Positions 32,972 through 42,520 of a DNA stretch of 64,000 nucleotides are shown one piece after another (the stretch's first letter is position 1; each line of letters opens with the position of its first letter). Position numbers and translations under genes: made by a program. Source of the DNA: Pseudanabaena yagii GIHE-NHR1. Its GTDB lineage: Bacteria > Cyanobacteriota > Cyanobacteriia > Pseudanabaenales > Pseudanabaenaceae. The stretch lies in the NCBI RefSeq assembly GCF_012863495.1, contig NZ_JAAVJL010000001.1, positions 930,001 through 994,000 on the forward strand, read 5' to 3'. The notes under the pieces are model-generated. The model did no database searches, had not been told where the DNA came from, and was given only the letters and a program-made list of their open reading frames with translations.

Positions 32972-33808
32972 ATGGAAGCTTCAGGAATTCTCTATTTGGT
33001 GGGAACGCCGATTGGTAATTTGGAGGATATGACTTTTCGGGCGATCGCCACGCTCAAACAGGTGGATTTAATTGCTGCTGAAGATACAAGGCATACGGGC
33101 AAGCTCCTGCATCATTTTGGGATTGAGACACCCCAAACCAGTTATCACGAACATAATGCCCATAAGCGCGTACCTGAATTAGTCGAGAAATTACAGCAAG
33201 GTATGGCGATCGCCCTAGTCACCGATGCAGGTATGCCCGCAATTTCTGACCCCGGAGTAGAACTAGTACAAGGTTGCATTGCCGCAGGGGTGCGCGTAGT
33301 CCCCATCCCCGTAGTCACCGCAGGAATTGCCGCTTTGACAGCTTCAGGTTTTGCGACCCAGTATTTTGGCTTTGATGGATTTTTACCAACGGATAAAAAG
33401 GAACGCCGCGATCGCCTAGAAATTTTGAGATCGGAAACTCGCACGATGATTCTCTATGAAGCACCACATCGGTTATTGCGTACCCTTGAAGATTTAGCCG
33501 AGAGTTTTGGCAAAGAAAGACGCATCTCGGTGGCAAGGGAATTAACCAAACTCCATGAGGAATTTTGGCGCGGCTCCATCGAAGAGGCGATCGCCTATTT
33601 CACAGATCATGCCCCCAAAGGAGAATTCACATTAGTTTTAGAAGGCGCGAAACCTAGTGAAAAGCATGTATGGACGGAGGAAGTAATTTTAAAAGAGTTA
33701 CAAAATTTGATTGATGCTGGTATTTCGCGATCGGATGCTAGTCGGCAATTAGCAGAGCTAGCTGATTTACCCCGTCGCCAAATTTATCAGTTAGCACTGA
33801 CGCTATAG
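32972..33808 (+). CDS. rsmI: 16S rRNA (cytidine1402-2'-O)-methyltransferase
   Basis: 278 residues. Methylates the ribose of C1402 in the ribosomal P site using SAM. The tetrapyrrole-methylase fold shows LYLVGTPIGNLEDMTFRA at the N-terminus, AEDTRHTGKLL, VTDAGMPAISDPG and LPTDKKERRDRLE, all RsmI landmarks. Length and domain order are typical, and the C-terminal helical part is present. Confidence 0.96.
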   Translation: MEASGILYLVGTPIGNLEDMTFRAIATLKQVDLIAAEDTRHTGKLLHHFGIETPQTSYHEHNAHKRVPELVEKLQQGMAIALVTDAGMPAISDPGVELVQGCIAAGVRVVPIPVVTAGIAALTASGFATQYFGFDGFLPTDKKERRDRLEILRSETRTMILYEAPHRLLRTLEDLAESFGKERRISVARELTKLHEEFWRGSIEEAIAYFTDHAPKGEFTLVLEGAKPSEKHVWTEEVILKELQNLIDAGISRSDASRQLAELADLPRRQIYQLALTL

Positions 33809-33843
33809 CGATCGTTGCCTTGTGTTAGGACAAAAATCAAAAG

Positions 33844-33888
33844 CCAAGAATAGAATGGCGGCGCGAAGCGCCGCCATTCTATTCTTGG
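33844..33888. terminator. Hairpin, 21-bp perfect stem, GAA loop
   Basis: Arms 33844-33864 and 33868-33888, core GGCGC-GAA-GCGCC. It lies 35 bp after the rsmI stop codon and 100 bp before the next gene. Confidence 0.7.
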
Positions 33889-33989
33889 ATAAATAGATCA
33901 CGCCTGAACTTTTATTACTTAGAATCAACAAAAGTAGAGACTCATCTATGCTATTTATTGAGAATCAGCCACATTAATCTGGAGGTTTT

Positions 33990-36839
33990 ATGCTCAGTAG
34001 GTTGTCAGAACAAAAAATGCATGTCATTAAATTAGTTCTTGCGGCTGGTTGGTTGATCCTCATCTTATCTCTTCTCTACGATCCGATTTCACCTTACTTC
34101 AGCGATCCTAGTAATCTCACTAGCCCCCTGAGAATTGATCCCAACAAATATTTAGATCCATCTCAATGCGTCAAGATTCAAGGCATTTGTCAACCTGAAA
34201 CTCCCTATGGCGTTGGAGCAAGGCTATTCTGGTCAGTCATTATCCCCGCAGGACTGATCACCATTTTTGTATTTGGGCATGAGGTATGGCGGCGTATTTG
34301 CCCCTTATCTTTTTTCTCACAAATTCCCAGAGCATTAGGGATTCAACGCAAGCAAAAAATCACCTCTCCTAATGGAAAAACTCGTTATCAACTATTTAGC
34401 GTCGATAAGAATTCTTGGTTAGGCAAAAATCATTTATATCTCCAATTTGGTTTGTTTTTTCTAGGAATAAACATTCGCATTCTATTTGTTAATTCTGATC
34501 GCCTAGCATTAGCCATCTTTTTAATCCTCACAATTTTGGCAGCGATCGCTGTTGGTTATCTCTTTGCAGGTAAAAGTTGGTGTCAATATTTTTGTCCGAT
34601 GGCTCCAGTCCAAATCGTATTCACAGGAACCAGAGGTTTATTCGATAGCCAATCGCACTTAGGACAAAGGTTAAGCATTACTCAGTCCATGTGCCGCGAA
34701 TTTGACAAATCAACGGGCAAGGAAAAAAGTGCCTGTGTCGCTTGCCAAAATCCTTGCATTGACATTGACTCTGAGAGATCCTATTGGGAGCAGATCGAGC
34801 GTCCCGATCGCAAACTTCTCTATTACGGATATTTAGGTTTAGTATTTGGTTTTTTCTTTTATTACTTTCTCTATGCTGGCAATTGGGATTACCTCTACTC
34901 TGGCATCTGGTCGCACGAAGATGGACAGATATCTAGGATTCTCAGCCCAGGATTTTATATTTTCAATCAAGCCATACCAATTCCCAAATTGATTGCCGCA
35001 CCTCTGACCCTAGCAGTATTTACTTTTGGGGGGTATATGTTGGGAGAGCTTAGTGAAAGGCTCTATCGTCAGCATCTCCACAAGAATGGGAAAAAACTAA
35101 CTAACGACCAGATATTGCACCAAATTTTTACAATTTTCACCGTAGTTGCTTGGAACATATTTTGGATATTCATCAGCCGACCTGCACCGATGGAGAGGCT
35201 TTTAACTGGCTTTACAGTTTTAGTAAGCGGTTTATGGTTTGCTCAAACTTTCTGGCGCACTTCTGAACAGTATGAAAGAGAGGGATTAGCAAATAAACTC
35301 CGTCGCCAATTGGAGAAATTGGGTCTCGACATGTCGAAATTTTTACAACGGGGTACGGATGAGCTCAAACCCGATGAGGTCTATGTATTGGCAAAAGTAC
35401 TGCCTGAAGTTAACCGAGAACAGCGCGAAAAAGTATATCGTGGTGTTTTAGTTGAGGCTTTGGATGATGGCACTATCAGCTCTAAGGAAGAGAATTTACT
35501 CAAAGAACTTCGTAAAGAATTAGAGATCGATATCGATCAGCATTATGCAATGCTTGCTAGTTTAGGTATTGAAGATCCCACACTCTTTAATCCTGATCGG
35601 CAATTTACATTGGAAAAACGGTTGCGTTTAGATGCCTATCGCAAGAACTTAGAATTTTTGATTTTTGATTTGGTTGATAGTGGTATCCCCATCAGTGAAG
35701 CGTTAAACCAGAAAAAAGATCGCGTTACCGCTCTCAGACAGGAATATCAAATCAGCGATGAAGAGGATGAGCTAATCATTGATGAAATCTTAGGTGAAGA
35801 AGGTAGCTTAGCCCAAAATGCTCAACAGCTATTGCAAGGTTTATGGAATCTCCATTCTAAGGTGATTAATTTAGAGGACTTGCCAACCGATCCTAGTAAT
35901 TCTGTCTACCAATTACTCCGTAATATTTTGATTGATCGCGAAAAAGCGGTCATTAATAAACTAATGGCGATCGTGGAGGTATTAGGGGATGGCGCAATGG
36001 TTTCTCAAATTATCAACTCGATCAATTTACTGACACCAATTACCTTCAGACAAGTTTTAGATAAAAAGAGAACTGAGCATTTTTGGTCAGATCGCTTTCA
36101 TCAGAATGTAATCAATCTCATTGAGCAGACAACTGAAACAAGCGTAGATATCTCAACAGCAAAAATCTTGCCTGAAGATGTGACTGGAACCCTAATTAGT
36201 GTCTTGGAAAGATTCTTACATGAAGATGTTGAGCCTTTGGTGCAAGCCTTAAGCCTACAGGCTCTAAGCACCATTGATTTGGCTAAAGCCCAGCGTGCCG
36301 CCACAGAAATATTACAAAAAGGTATGGATGCGACTTCAATTTTGGCGGAAACTGCCCAAGCGGTAATGCAAGTTGGCGAGAATCAATCTGAGCCTAGAAA
36401 TTTAACCACCTTAGAGAAAGCTCTATATTTATTTGAAACTCGCTTCTTCCATCACATCAATATCAATACCTTAATTGAAATTGCACGGCATTGTCAGCCC
36501 CAAAGCTTTGCCCAAGGCGAAGTCCTTTGTCGGGAAGGGGATGATAGTAATGAGTTACTGATTATTATCGATGGACAAGTCGATGTGATCATGCAACAAG
36601 AGGATGGTTCGCTTAAGGTTGTTAATCAATGTACACGGGGTGAGACGATTGGTGAGTTGGGTGTATTGACCCAGACCAATCGCACCGCCACCGTGTCGGT
36701 AGAAAGTACCGAGGCTAGGGTTTTGACTCTGAGCGATCGCGATCTTGAGCATCTGCTCCAACGCAATCCTCTATTGTCTAGTACGCTTCTATCAATTGTG
36801 AGCAGCCGTTTACAAAGAATTCTCGGACAAATAAAGTGA
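33990..36839 (+). CDS. NapH-type membrane Fe-S protein fused to a cyclic-nucleotide-binding domain
   Basis: 949 residues with GGAGG five bases before the ATG. The first ~430 residues are a polytopic membrane domain of NapH/CcoG type: RRICPLSFF, SWCQYFCPMAPVQ and CVACQNPCIDID are cysteine clusters for [4Fe-4S] binding. A long soluble helical part follows, with charged repeats (residues ~450-820). The last ~125 residues are a CNB domain (FAQGEVLCREGDDSNELLIIIDGQ, split; then GETIGELGVLTQTNRTATV), with the phosphate-binding cassette region recognisable. The layout suggests electron transfer gated by cAMP or cGMP, or a sensor. The redox partners are unknown. A related membrane core occurs at 56475-58622 with another fusion. 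Confidence 0.82.
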   Translation: MLSRLSEQKMHVIKLVLAAGWLILILSLLYDPISPYFSDPSNLTSPLRIDPNKYLDPSQCVKIQGICQPETPYGVGARLFWSVIIPAGLITIFVFGHEVWRRICPLSFFSQIPRALGIQRKQKITSPNGKTRYQLFSVDKNSWLGKNHLYLQFGLFFLGINIRILFVNSDRLALAIFLILTILAAIAVGYLFAGKSWCQYFCPMAPVQIVFTGTRGLFDSQSHLGQRLSITQSMCREFDKSTGKEKSACVACQNPCIDIDSERSYWEQIERPDRKLLYYGYLGLVFGFFFYYFLYAGNWDYLYSGIWSHEDGQISRILSPGFYIFNQAIPIPKLIAAPLTLAVFTFGGYMLGELSERLYRQHLHKNGKKLTNDQILHQIFTIFTVVAWNIFWIFISRPAPMERLLTGFTVLVSGLWFAQTFWRTSEQYEREGLANKLRRQLEKLGLDMSKFLQRGTDELKPDEVYVLAKVLPEVNREQREKVYRGVLVEALDDGTISSKEENLLKELRKELEIDIDQHYAMLASLGIEDPTLFNPDRQFTLEKRLRLDAYRKNLEFLIFDLVDSGIPISEALNQKKDRVTALRQEYQISDEEDELIIDEILGEEGSLAQNAQQLLQGLWNLHSKVINLEDLPTDPSNSVYQLLRNILIDREKAVINKLMAIVEVLGDGAMVSQIINSINLLTPITFRQVLDKKRTEHFWSDRFHQNVINLIEQTTETSVDISTAKILPEDVTGTLISVLERFLHEDVEPLVQALSLQALSTIDLAKAQRAATEILQKGMDATSILAETAQAVMQVGENQSEPRNLTTLEKALYLFETRFFHHININTLIEIARHCQPQSFAQGEVLCREGDDSNELLIIIDGQVDVIMQQEDGSLKVVNQCTRGETIGELGVLTQTNRTATVSVESTEARVLTLSDRDLEHLLQRNPLLSSTLLSIVSSRLQRILGQIK

Positions 36840-36846
36840 TGATGTC

Positions 36847-36861
36847 CTGCGCTCCGCGCAG
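36847..36861. terminator. Short hairpin, core CTGCGC-TCC-GCGCAG
   Basis: Six-base perfect stem, extendable by TGT/ACA across a mismatch. It lies between the convergent Fe-S/CNB gene and the pseudouridine synthase gene. Confidence 0.5.
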
Positions 36862-36869
36862 AACATTAC

Positions 36870-37832
36870 TCATCTTTTACGCCGCAAGACGGTCAGTAGC
36901 TTCTCAAAGCCTTCGGGCAATGGCGCAATATTTTCAATGAGTTCGCCTGAGACTGGATGCGTAAAGGTCAACCGCCATGCGTGGAGAGCTTGACCTGAGA
37001 GATATTGCGAAACTTCTTTATTGGGATGTCCATAGACAGGATCACCTGCGATCGCCCAGCCCATATATGCTGAATGCACTCTAATTTGATGGGTGCGTCC
37101 CGTTTCCAAATCAAATTTAACGAGGGTGTAATTGCCTAAGCGTTCCTTAATTTGCCAATGGGTAACGGCTTTGCGTCCATTTTCGACCACTGCCATTTTT
37201 TTGCGATCGCTATGATGTCTAGCGATCGCCGCATCAATCACTCCTGATTCACCCCCTAATTGACCTTTGGGAACTCCACGCACAATTCCTAAATATTCCC
37301 GTCGTGCTGTTTTTGCCTGTATCTGAGCTTGTAAATCCTGATGGGCGCGATCATTTTTCGCCACCACCATCACGCCACTTGTGTCTTTATCTAAACGATG
37401 TACGATGCCCGGACGTTGAGTTCCATTTATGCCTGATAGTTCCTTACAATGAGCTAAGAGAGCATTTACTAAGGTTCCATCACTATGCCCTGCGGCAGGA
37501 TGTACGACTAGTCCCGCAGGTTTATTAATGACAATCAAATGCTCGTCTTCGTAGAGAATATCTAAGGGAATCTCTTGAGCAATTAAATCTAGAGGTGTTG
37601 CTGCTGGGGTGATTAACTGAATGCGATCGCCTGCCTTGATTAAGTCCTTTTTGTTATTACAAGTAACGTCATTAACGGTGACATAACCTTCATCAATTAA
37701 GGCTTGTATTCGCGATCGCGATAAATCCGTATGCTGCGCTAAAAAGCGATCAATGCGCTCTGGTTTAGCTAATTCTGACGTAACTTCAATCAAATTAAGA
37801 TTATTTTCTGGAGGAATTATCTCTAAGTTCAT
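36870..37832 (-). CDS. RluD-type 23S rRNA pseudouridine synthase
   Basis: 320 residues. An N-terminal S4 RNA-binding domain (about 24-80, RIDRFLAQHTDLSRSRIQALI) is followed by the RluA-family catalytic domain with HRLDKDTSGVMVVAK, where Asp148 is the nucleophile, and a GRTHQIRVHSAYMG motif. RluD modifies positions 1911/1915/1917 in helix 69; RluC-type enzymes share the layout, so target position is not certain. Confidence 0.9.
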   Translation of the reverse strand: MNLEIIPPENNLNLIEVTSELAKPERIDRFLAQHTDLSRSRIQALIDEGYVTVNDVTCNNKKDLIKAGDRIQLITPAATPLDLIAQEIPLDILYEDEHLIVINKPAGLVVHPAAGHSDGTLVNALLAHCKELSGINGTQRPGIVHRLDKDTSGVMVVAKNDRAHQDLQAQIQAKTARREYLGIVRGVPKGQLGGESGVIDAAIARHHSDRKKMAVVENGRKAVTHWQIKERLGNYTLVKFDLETGRTHQIRVHSAYMGWAIAGDPVYGHPNKEVSQYLSGQALHAWRLTFTHPVSGELIENIAPLPEGFEKLLTVLRRKR

Positions 37833-37928
37833 AGAAAATCATTATAGCGCTTTCCAGTCTAGCATTAGCTTTACTTCTTTCCGCTATAGATCCGCTATAG
37901 AATAGTGGGATAGTGAAAATATATAAAT

Positions 37929-39263
37929 ATGCAAATATCTTTAGAAAATCTATTAGAAGAAGTATCAGGTATTGAGACGATTACTAATCCTGCACAAGTT
38001 GCGAAACTTTCGGAAGATTATGCACACTTTAGTCCCGTCCTCGTTCCATTGTTAGCAGGAAAAGTTGGCGATGTCGTGGTACGACCTAGTAACGAAAGTG
38101 AAGTATTGAGGATTGCCCAAACCTGTGTGAAATATAAAATCCCTCTGACTGTCAGGGGTAGTGGAACAGGAAACTATGGACAATGCACGCCGATGCGTGG
38201 TGGGATAATTTTAGAAACTTCTCGCCTACAAGCAATCAAATGGATAAAAGCAGGACTAGCCTGTGTGGAAGCAGGCGTAAAAATGGTAACCCTTGATAAA
38301 AAAGCCCAAGAAATTGGTTGGGAATCGCGGATGGTTCCATCAACTTTTAGAACTGCTACCGTTGGTGGATTTATTGCTGGCGGCAGTGGCGGTATTGGTT
38401 CGGTTTTATATGGACAATTGCGCGATCGCGGAAATTTACGCGCTGTGCGTGTCGTTACCCTCGAAGATGAACCCCGTATTATCGAGTTGCGAGGCGATGA
38501 TGTCCAAAAGGTCAATCATGCCTATGGCACAAATGGCATTATTACAGAACTAGAAGTTCCTTTGGCGACCGCCTATGGCTGGTCAGAGTTTGTAGTTAGT
38601 TTTACGGACTTCATGACTGCGGCAAGATTTGGGCAGGCTCTTGGTAATAGTGATGGCATTATCAAAAAGCTGATTAGTGTCCATGCTGCACCAAGTAGCA
38701 ATTATTTCACAGCTTTACAGAGCTATATTCCCAAGGATTCCCATTGTGCATTGGTGCTTGTTGCTGAAAGCGATCGCGAACCATTTCTCAGCCTTGTTAA
38801 GGAATTTCAAGGTGAAGTTTGCTATGAGAAAAATGCTCAGGAAGCAAGTAAAGGACTCAGCCTTGTTGAGTTTTCTTGGAATCACACGACACTCCATGCC
38901 CGTGCTACCGATGACTCTTTTACCTATCTTCAGAGCCTATTTTTAAACGATCCGAAATTGGAACTTGTGCAACGGATGCATGAATATTTTGGTGACGAGG
39001 TAATTATGCACTTGGAGTTTATTCGGGTAAATGGGGTGGTCATTCCTGCGGCGATTCAATTGGTACGCTTCACGACAGGCGATCGCCTCAATGAGATCAT
39101 TGCCTACCACGAATCGCAGGGAGTATTCATCGCCAATCCCCATACCTATATTCTCGAAGATGGTGGTATGAAAACCGTAGATTACGCTCAGTTGAATTTC
39201 AAGCGCATGGTTGATCCTTACGGATTAATGAATCCCGATAAGATGAAAGCTTGGAAGTCATAA
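37929..39263 (+). CDS. FAD-binding oxidase (PCMH/GlcD type)
   Basis: 444 residues. The N-terminal FAD-binding domain of the PCMH fold shows VVRPSNESEVLRIAQTC, PLTVRGSGTGNYGQC and VGGFIAGGSGGIGS-type pyrophosphate-binding stretches. The C-terminal half resembles the cap of glycolate/lactate dehydrogenase-type enzymes and ends YGLMNPDKMKAW. The substrate is probably a 2-hydroxy acid or similar; nothing here fixes it. No Fe-S domain is fused and no partner subunit lies adjacent. Confidence 0.85.
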   Translation: MQISLENLLEEVSGIETITNPAQVAKLSEDYAHFSPVLVPLLAGKVGDVVVRPSNESEVLRIAQTCVKYKIPLTVRGSGTGNYGQCTPMRGGIILETSRLQAIKWIKAGLACVEAGVKMVTLDKKAQEIGWESRMVPSTFRTATVGGFIAGGSGGIGSVLYGQLRDRGNLRAVRVVTLEDEPRIIELRGDDVQKVNHAYGTNGIITELEVPLATAYGWSEFVVSFTDFMTAARFGQALGNSDGIIKKLISVHAAPSSNYFTALQSYIPKDSHCALVLVAESDREPFLSLVKEFQGEVCYEKNAQEASKGLSLVEFSWNHTTLHARATDDSFTYLQSLFLNDPKLELVQRMHEYFGDEVIMHLEFIRVNGVVIPAAIQLVRFTTGDRLNEIIAYHESQGVFIANPHTYILEDGGMKTVDYAQLNFKRMVDPYGLMNPDKMKAWKS

Positions 39264-39267
39264 AAAA

Positions 39268-39302
39268 GGGACGCTAAAAAATTAGCGGAGAAAAAACGTC
39301 CC
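39268..39302. terminator. Compound stem GGGACG / CGTCCC with inner CGCTAA / TTAGCG
   Basis: Outer arms 39268-39273 and 39297-39302, inner arms 39272-39277 and 39282-39287, preceded by A-rich sequence right at the FAD oxidase stop codon. The arms overlap by two bases so alternative folds compete. Confidence 0.5.
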
Positions 39303-39314
39303 ACCATGTTCACA

Positions 39315-39362
39315 TGGCTTCGACTCCGCTCAGCCAACGTTGGCTGAGCGGAATCGAAGCCA
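39315..39362. repeat. 48-bp palindrome (TGGCTTCGA ... TCGAAGCCA)
   Basis: Nearly perfect inverted repeat without loop, containing CCGCTCAGCCAAC/GTTGGCTGAGCGG, with one mismatched pair. It lies between convergent genes. It resembles short dispersed palindromes found in many copies in bacterial genomes. Confidence 0.8.
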
Positions 39363-39402
39363 CAGGTACTTTTATTAATAGCAAATTTTTAAGCTTACTT
39401 TC

Positions 39403-40671
39403 TTAGGATTTGGCGACCATACTTTTATAGGTTCCATCTAATACTGATAGCGCCGCCACATATTGCGGATCTTCCTTAGTACCTAGTTGCTTACGAGTGA
39501 TTGGTTGCGTAAGTTCAACTTCCACATCGGGAATGATGCCGCGTTTGTGGATATTGTGATGTTTAGGAGTTTCGTATTTGGCGATCGTCACCGCTAAACC
39601 TGAACCATCTTCCAATTCATAGAGAGATTGAATTAATCCCTTACCAAAAGTTGTTGTCCCCACAAGCTGAGCACGATCGTTCTCTTGTAACGCACCAGCG
39701 AGGATTTCACTAGCGCTAGCCGTGCCACCATCCGTAAGCACTACTAACGGAGCCTTAGTAATGGCATCGCCTTTGGCTTCAAAACTTTCTTGCACGCCAT
39801 GACGATCTACGGTATAAACGACAGTTCCTTCAGGAATCCACATCCGCGCAATTTGTAAACCTGCATCAAATAGTCCCCCTGGATTACCGCGTAGATCAAG
39901 TACATAGCGATCTGCGCCTTGAGATTGAAATTTCTTCAAGGTCTTTTCCATATCCGCCGATGCATTACCATTGAATTGATTTAAGCGGATATAGCCGACT
40001 TTATGATTTTCTTCTTGGTTGAGCTTAGCAATGATTGGTGTAACCGCAATGCGATCGCGTTTAATCACCACATCAAGCTGCTCAAATCCTTTGCTATCAG
40101 CAAGAGGACGCTCTAGGCTCAGCTTCACTTCAGAGCCGATCGCTCCACGCATTCTGTTAGCACATTCATCAAGGGACAAGCCTTTAGTGGGAATGTTATC
40201 AATGCCAACAATGCGATCGCGCGATCTCACACCCGCCACATCCGCAGGCGAACCTTCAATCGGTGCAATCACTGTCACCTTGTTATCAGGTTCATCGACA
40301 ACTATTTGCAAGCCCACACCTGTTAACTCCCCCGATGTGCTGGTCTGCATACTTTTAAATTTGTCTGGTTCTAGCAAACGGGTGAAGGGATCATCCAAAG
40401 TTGCGAGCATTTCGCGAATTGCCGCATAGGTATCTTCACGACTATTAAATTTGCGATTGATAAATTGACGACGTACTTTGTACCAGTTTTGATGGTTAAA
40501 ATCCGAATCCACATAGGAACGGTTGACGATTTGCCAAACATTAGTGAGGAATTTTTGTTCTTGCAAATAGTCTGTCACCGCAGCATTTGCCCCGCCAATC
40601 CAGAAAAATTGCAAGGCGATCGCCATCAAACCAATCACAAGCCAAGACCAAATCCGACGCTGTTTTATCAT
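39403..40671 (-). CDS. C-terminal processing protease (S41A, Ctp family)
   Basis: 422 residues. A signal peptide or anchor at about 10-30 (WLVIGLMAIALQFFWIGGANA) sends it to the periplasm or thylakoid lumen. A PDZ domain follows (GVGLQIVVDEPDNKV, IEGSPADVAGVRSRDRIVGI), then the peptidase core with the Ser in GGTASASEILAGAL and the Lys in TTFGKGLIQS. Members include CtpA, which matures the D1 protein of photosystem II, and CtpB/CtpC; I cannot decide which from sequence alone. Divergent from cobS with two inverted repeats between. Confidence 0.92.
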   Translation of the reverse strand: MIKQRRIWSWLVIGLMAIALQFFWIGGANAAVTDYLQEQKFLTNVWQIVNRSYVDSDFNHQNWYKVRRQFINRKFNSREDTYAAIREMLATLDDPFTRLLEPDKFKSMQTSTSGELTGVGLQIVVDEPDNKVTVIAPIEGSPADVAGVRSRDRIVGIDNIPTKGLSLDECANRMRGAIGSEVKLSLERPLADSKGFEQLDVVIKRDRIAVTPIIAKLNQEENHKVGYIRLNQFNGNASADMEKTLKKFQSQGADRYVLDLRGNPGGLFDAGLQIARMWIPEGTVVYTVDRHGVQESFEAKGDAITKAPLVVLTDGGTASASEILAGALQENDRAQLVGTTTFGKGLIQSLYELEDGSGLAVTIAKYETPKHHNIHKRGIIPDVEVELTQPITRKQLGTKEDPQYVAALSVLDGTYKSMVAKS

Positions 40672-40755
40672 GCTCTCTACGCAAACTCTCGATGCAAAAA
40701 ACTATTGCCTCTATCCTAGCTAATCTTTCTTCGCTCGCAAACGTTCCTAAGGTTT

Positions 40756-40802
40756 AATATCCAGAGAGTTGCGGCACGAAGTGCCGCAACTCTCTGGATA
40801 TT
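40756..40802. repeat. Inverted repeat, 22-bp perfect stem, GAA loop, in a divergent promoter region
   Basis: Arms 40756-40777 and 40781-40802, core GGCAC-GAA-GTGCC. It lies between the divergent starts of ctp (40671) and cobS (40882). The outer AGAGAGTTGCGG block also occurs in the hairpin at 7888-7940. Confidence 0.85.
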
Positions 40803-40826
40803 ACGTCCTAATCTGGCTGACAGCAG

Positions 40827-40869
40827 CTATAAATTAGAAAGCCCACAAAGTGGCTTTTCTAATTTATAG
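40827..40869. repeat. Inverted repeat just upstream of cobS
   Basis: CTATAAATTAGAAA pairs with TTTCTAATTTATAG; the inner GC-rich part pairs with a slip. It ends 12 bp before the cobS ATG and would lie in its 5' leader. It is not a cobalamin riboswitch: there is no GCCACTG B12 box in the upstream 200 bp. Confidence 0.7.
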
Positions 40870-40881
40870 AGTTTGATCCAA

Positions 40882-41634
40882 ATGCAGCATTGGCGGAAAT
40901 TTCAAGCAGCCTTAATTTTTTATACCTGTCTGCCCCTACGTCCCAAGGGAATGCTCGATTTTCGGGGAATTGCTGTCTATGCGCCACTAATCGGGATTTT
41001 TATCGGTAGTGCGATCGCCTGCTTAGATCTCCTGTTAGGACTTCTTAAGCCTACGCCTGAATTTATTTATCTGCGATCGCTACTTACGATTTTATTAGGA
41101 TTATTGATTACGGGCGGTTTACATCTCGATGGGGCAATGGATACTGCCGACGGGCTTGCTGTTACCGATCCCAATCGTCGCCTTGAGGTGATGGCGGATA
41201 GTCATACGGGAGCCTTTGGCGCAATGGCAGCGATCACCATTTTGCTTTTAAAAGTAGTTGCGCTTGCGGCAATTAGAGATCAGCGATTTTGGATTTTAGC
41301 CAATGTTTGGGCTTGGGCAAGGTGGGGACAGTTACGAGCAATCATGGCTTATCCCTATCTCAAAGCGATCGGTAAGGGCAAATTTCATCAAGAGGATTTG
41401 CATCAATGGCAGGTGTGGCTAGTGGCAATTCTATTGACAATGAGTAATTTAGCGATCGCCTATTTTTTCCATGCAATCTATTTAGGAATTGGTATAACGA
41501 TAATCGGTTTTAGCCTTGCATGGCTCATTGGTGCATGGTTTAATCGCCAGTTCGGTGGGCATACAGGCGATACTTACGGTGCGATCGTCGAGTGGACAGA
41601 AGCTCTGAGTTTATGTGCGATCGCCTTTTTATAA
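40882..41634 (+). CDS. cobS: Adenosylcobinamide-GDP ribazoletransferase (cobalamin synthase)
   Basis: 250 residues, integral membrane enzyme that joins adenosylcobinamide-GDP and alpha-ribazole to make B12 near the end of the pathway. Motifs: FYTCLPLR near the start, GGLHLDGAMDTADGLAV (the conserved Asp-rich motif), VMADSHTGAFGAMA, and GGHTGDTYGAIVEWTEA at the C-terminus. About six membrane segments. ATG at 40882 chosen; a TTG nine bases upstream is possible but has no better ribosome site. Third B12 gene in the window after cobN and cobB. Confidence 0.95.
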   Translation: MQHWRKFQAALIFYTCLPLRPKGMLDFRGIAVYAPLIGIFIGSAIACLDLLLGLLKPTPEFIYLRSLLTILLGLLITGGLHLDGAMDTADGLAVTDPNRRLEVMADSHTGAFGAMAAITILLLKVVALAAIRDQRFWILANVWAWARWGQLRAIMAYPYLKAIGKGKFHQEDLHQWQVWLVAILLTMSNLAIAYFFHAIYLGIGITIIGFSLAWLIGAWFNRQFGGHTGDTYGAIVEWTEALSLCAIAFL

Positions 41635-41695
41635 AGTTCCTGAATCTTTTTGAGATTGCTATATTATGGAGATTAAAAGCTAAAATTTTAATGCT

Positions 41696-42481
41696 ATGAA
41701 AATATTAGAACAAACACCTAGGAGACTGGTGTTCTACAGTAGACCTATCGGACTGTGGCTATTTACAGCCATATTCCCTACGATTGGTATTTTGATTGGT
41801 ATTTTTTTCATAGACATCAACTCTTTTAGCTGCAAACGCCAAGGCTCAAGCAATGATTTGTGCCAAAAAACAACTATTAGTACGCTAGGAACACGCACAA
41901 CTCAAATTCCACTTAACGATTTGCTAGGTGCTGAGGTCAGACAAAAATATGACAAGCAAGAAATATCCCACCGTCTTGAAATTAATACCAAGCAGGGTAT
42001 CGTTCCATTAGGTCAGGGATGGGGAGGCGGAAGTAGTTCTTTTAGCGAAAGTGCAATGGCTGCCCAAATCAATAATTTTTTGCGAAATAGTCAACAGAAA
42101 TCAGTCTCAATCACTCTATATCCAAGTGCAATTTTACTAATTTGGTTTTTCCTATGGGTCCCAATTACTTTATTGATATTCTTTACTGTTGCTCAGGTTA
42201 GGATTTGTACATTTGACAAAAATCTTCAAAAATTGAAGGTGGAAGTAAAAGGTTTATTGGGTTACAAATCGTCTGAATATCCTCTAGAGCAAATTTCAGA
42301 TGTTATCATTTTAGAATCAGCATCAAGCAATAGTATCGCAGTAAATCCAGTCTATGTGGTTCTCGATTCAGGACAAAAGATATCTGTTTACTTGACATCA
42401 TTATCTAATAGTAGCGATTGGTTCCAAAAAGCTCAAGAAAGCACCAACTTAATCAAGTCTTTCTTGGGACTTCCCATTTAA
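41696..42481 (+). CDS. Membrane protein, unknown
   Basis: 261 residues. Two hydrophobic regions (LWLFTAIFPTIGILIGIFF at about 20-38 and AILLIWFFLWVPITLLIFF at about 145-163) enclose a soluble segment with two cysteines and a Gly/Ser-rich patch (GQGWGGGSSSFSES). The C-terminal ~90 residues look like a PH-type beta sandwich. I do not recognise the family. It lies 39 bp before the AAA ATPase gene on the same strand and has no HIP1 site, as do the ATPase gene and most of the next one, so these could be one acquired block. A membrane part of a three-gene defence locus is a possibility only. Confidence 0.55.
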   Translation: MKILEQTPRRLVFYSRPIGLWLFTAIFPTIGILIGIFFIDINSFSCKRQGSSNDLCQKTTISTLGTRTTQIPLNDLLGAEVRQKYDKQEISHRLEINTKQGIVPLGQGWGGGSSSFSESAMAAQINNFLRNSQQKSVSITLYPSAILLIWFFLWVPITLLIFFTVAQVRICTFDKNLQKLKVEVKGLLGYKSSEYPLEQISDVIILESASSNSIAVNPVYVVLDSGQKISVYLTSLSNSSDWFQKAQESTNLIKSFLGLPI

Positions 42482-42520
42482 TATTTTCCTATCTCATTAA
42501 GTTGAAACCTAGAATAGATT

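Noticed and set aside
40019-40429. 136-codon open frame antisense to the C-terminal processing protease
   Set aside because: Shadow of the PDZ-coding region; no ribosome site or domain.
40672-40872. Possible cobalamin riboswitch ahead of cobS
   Set aside because: No GCCACTG B12 box or fitting helices; the region holds two inverted repeats instead.
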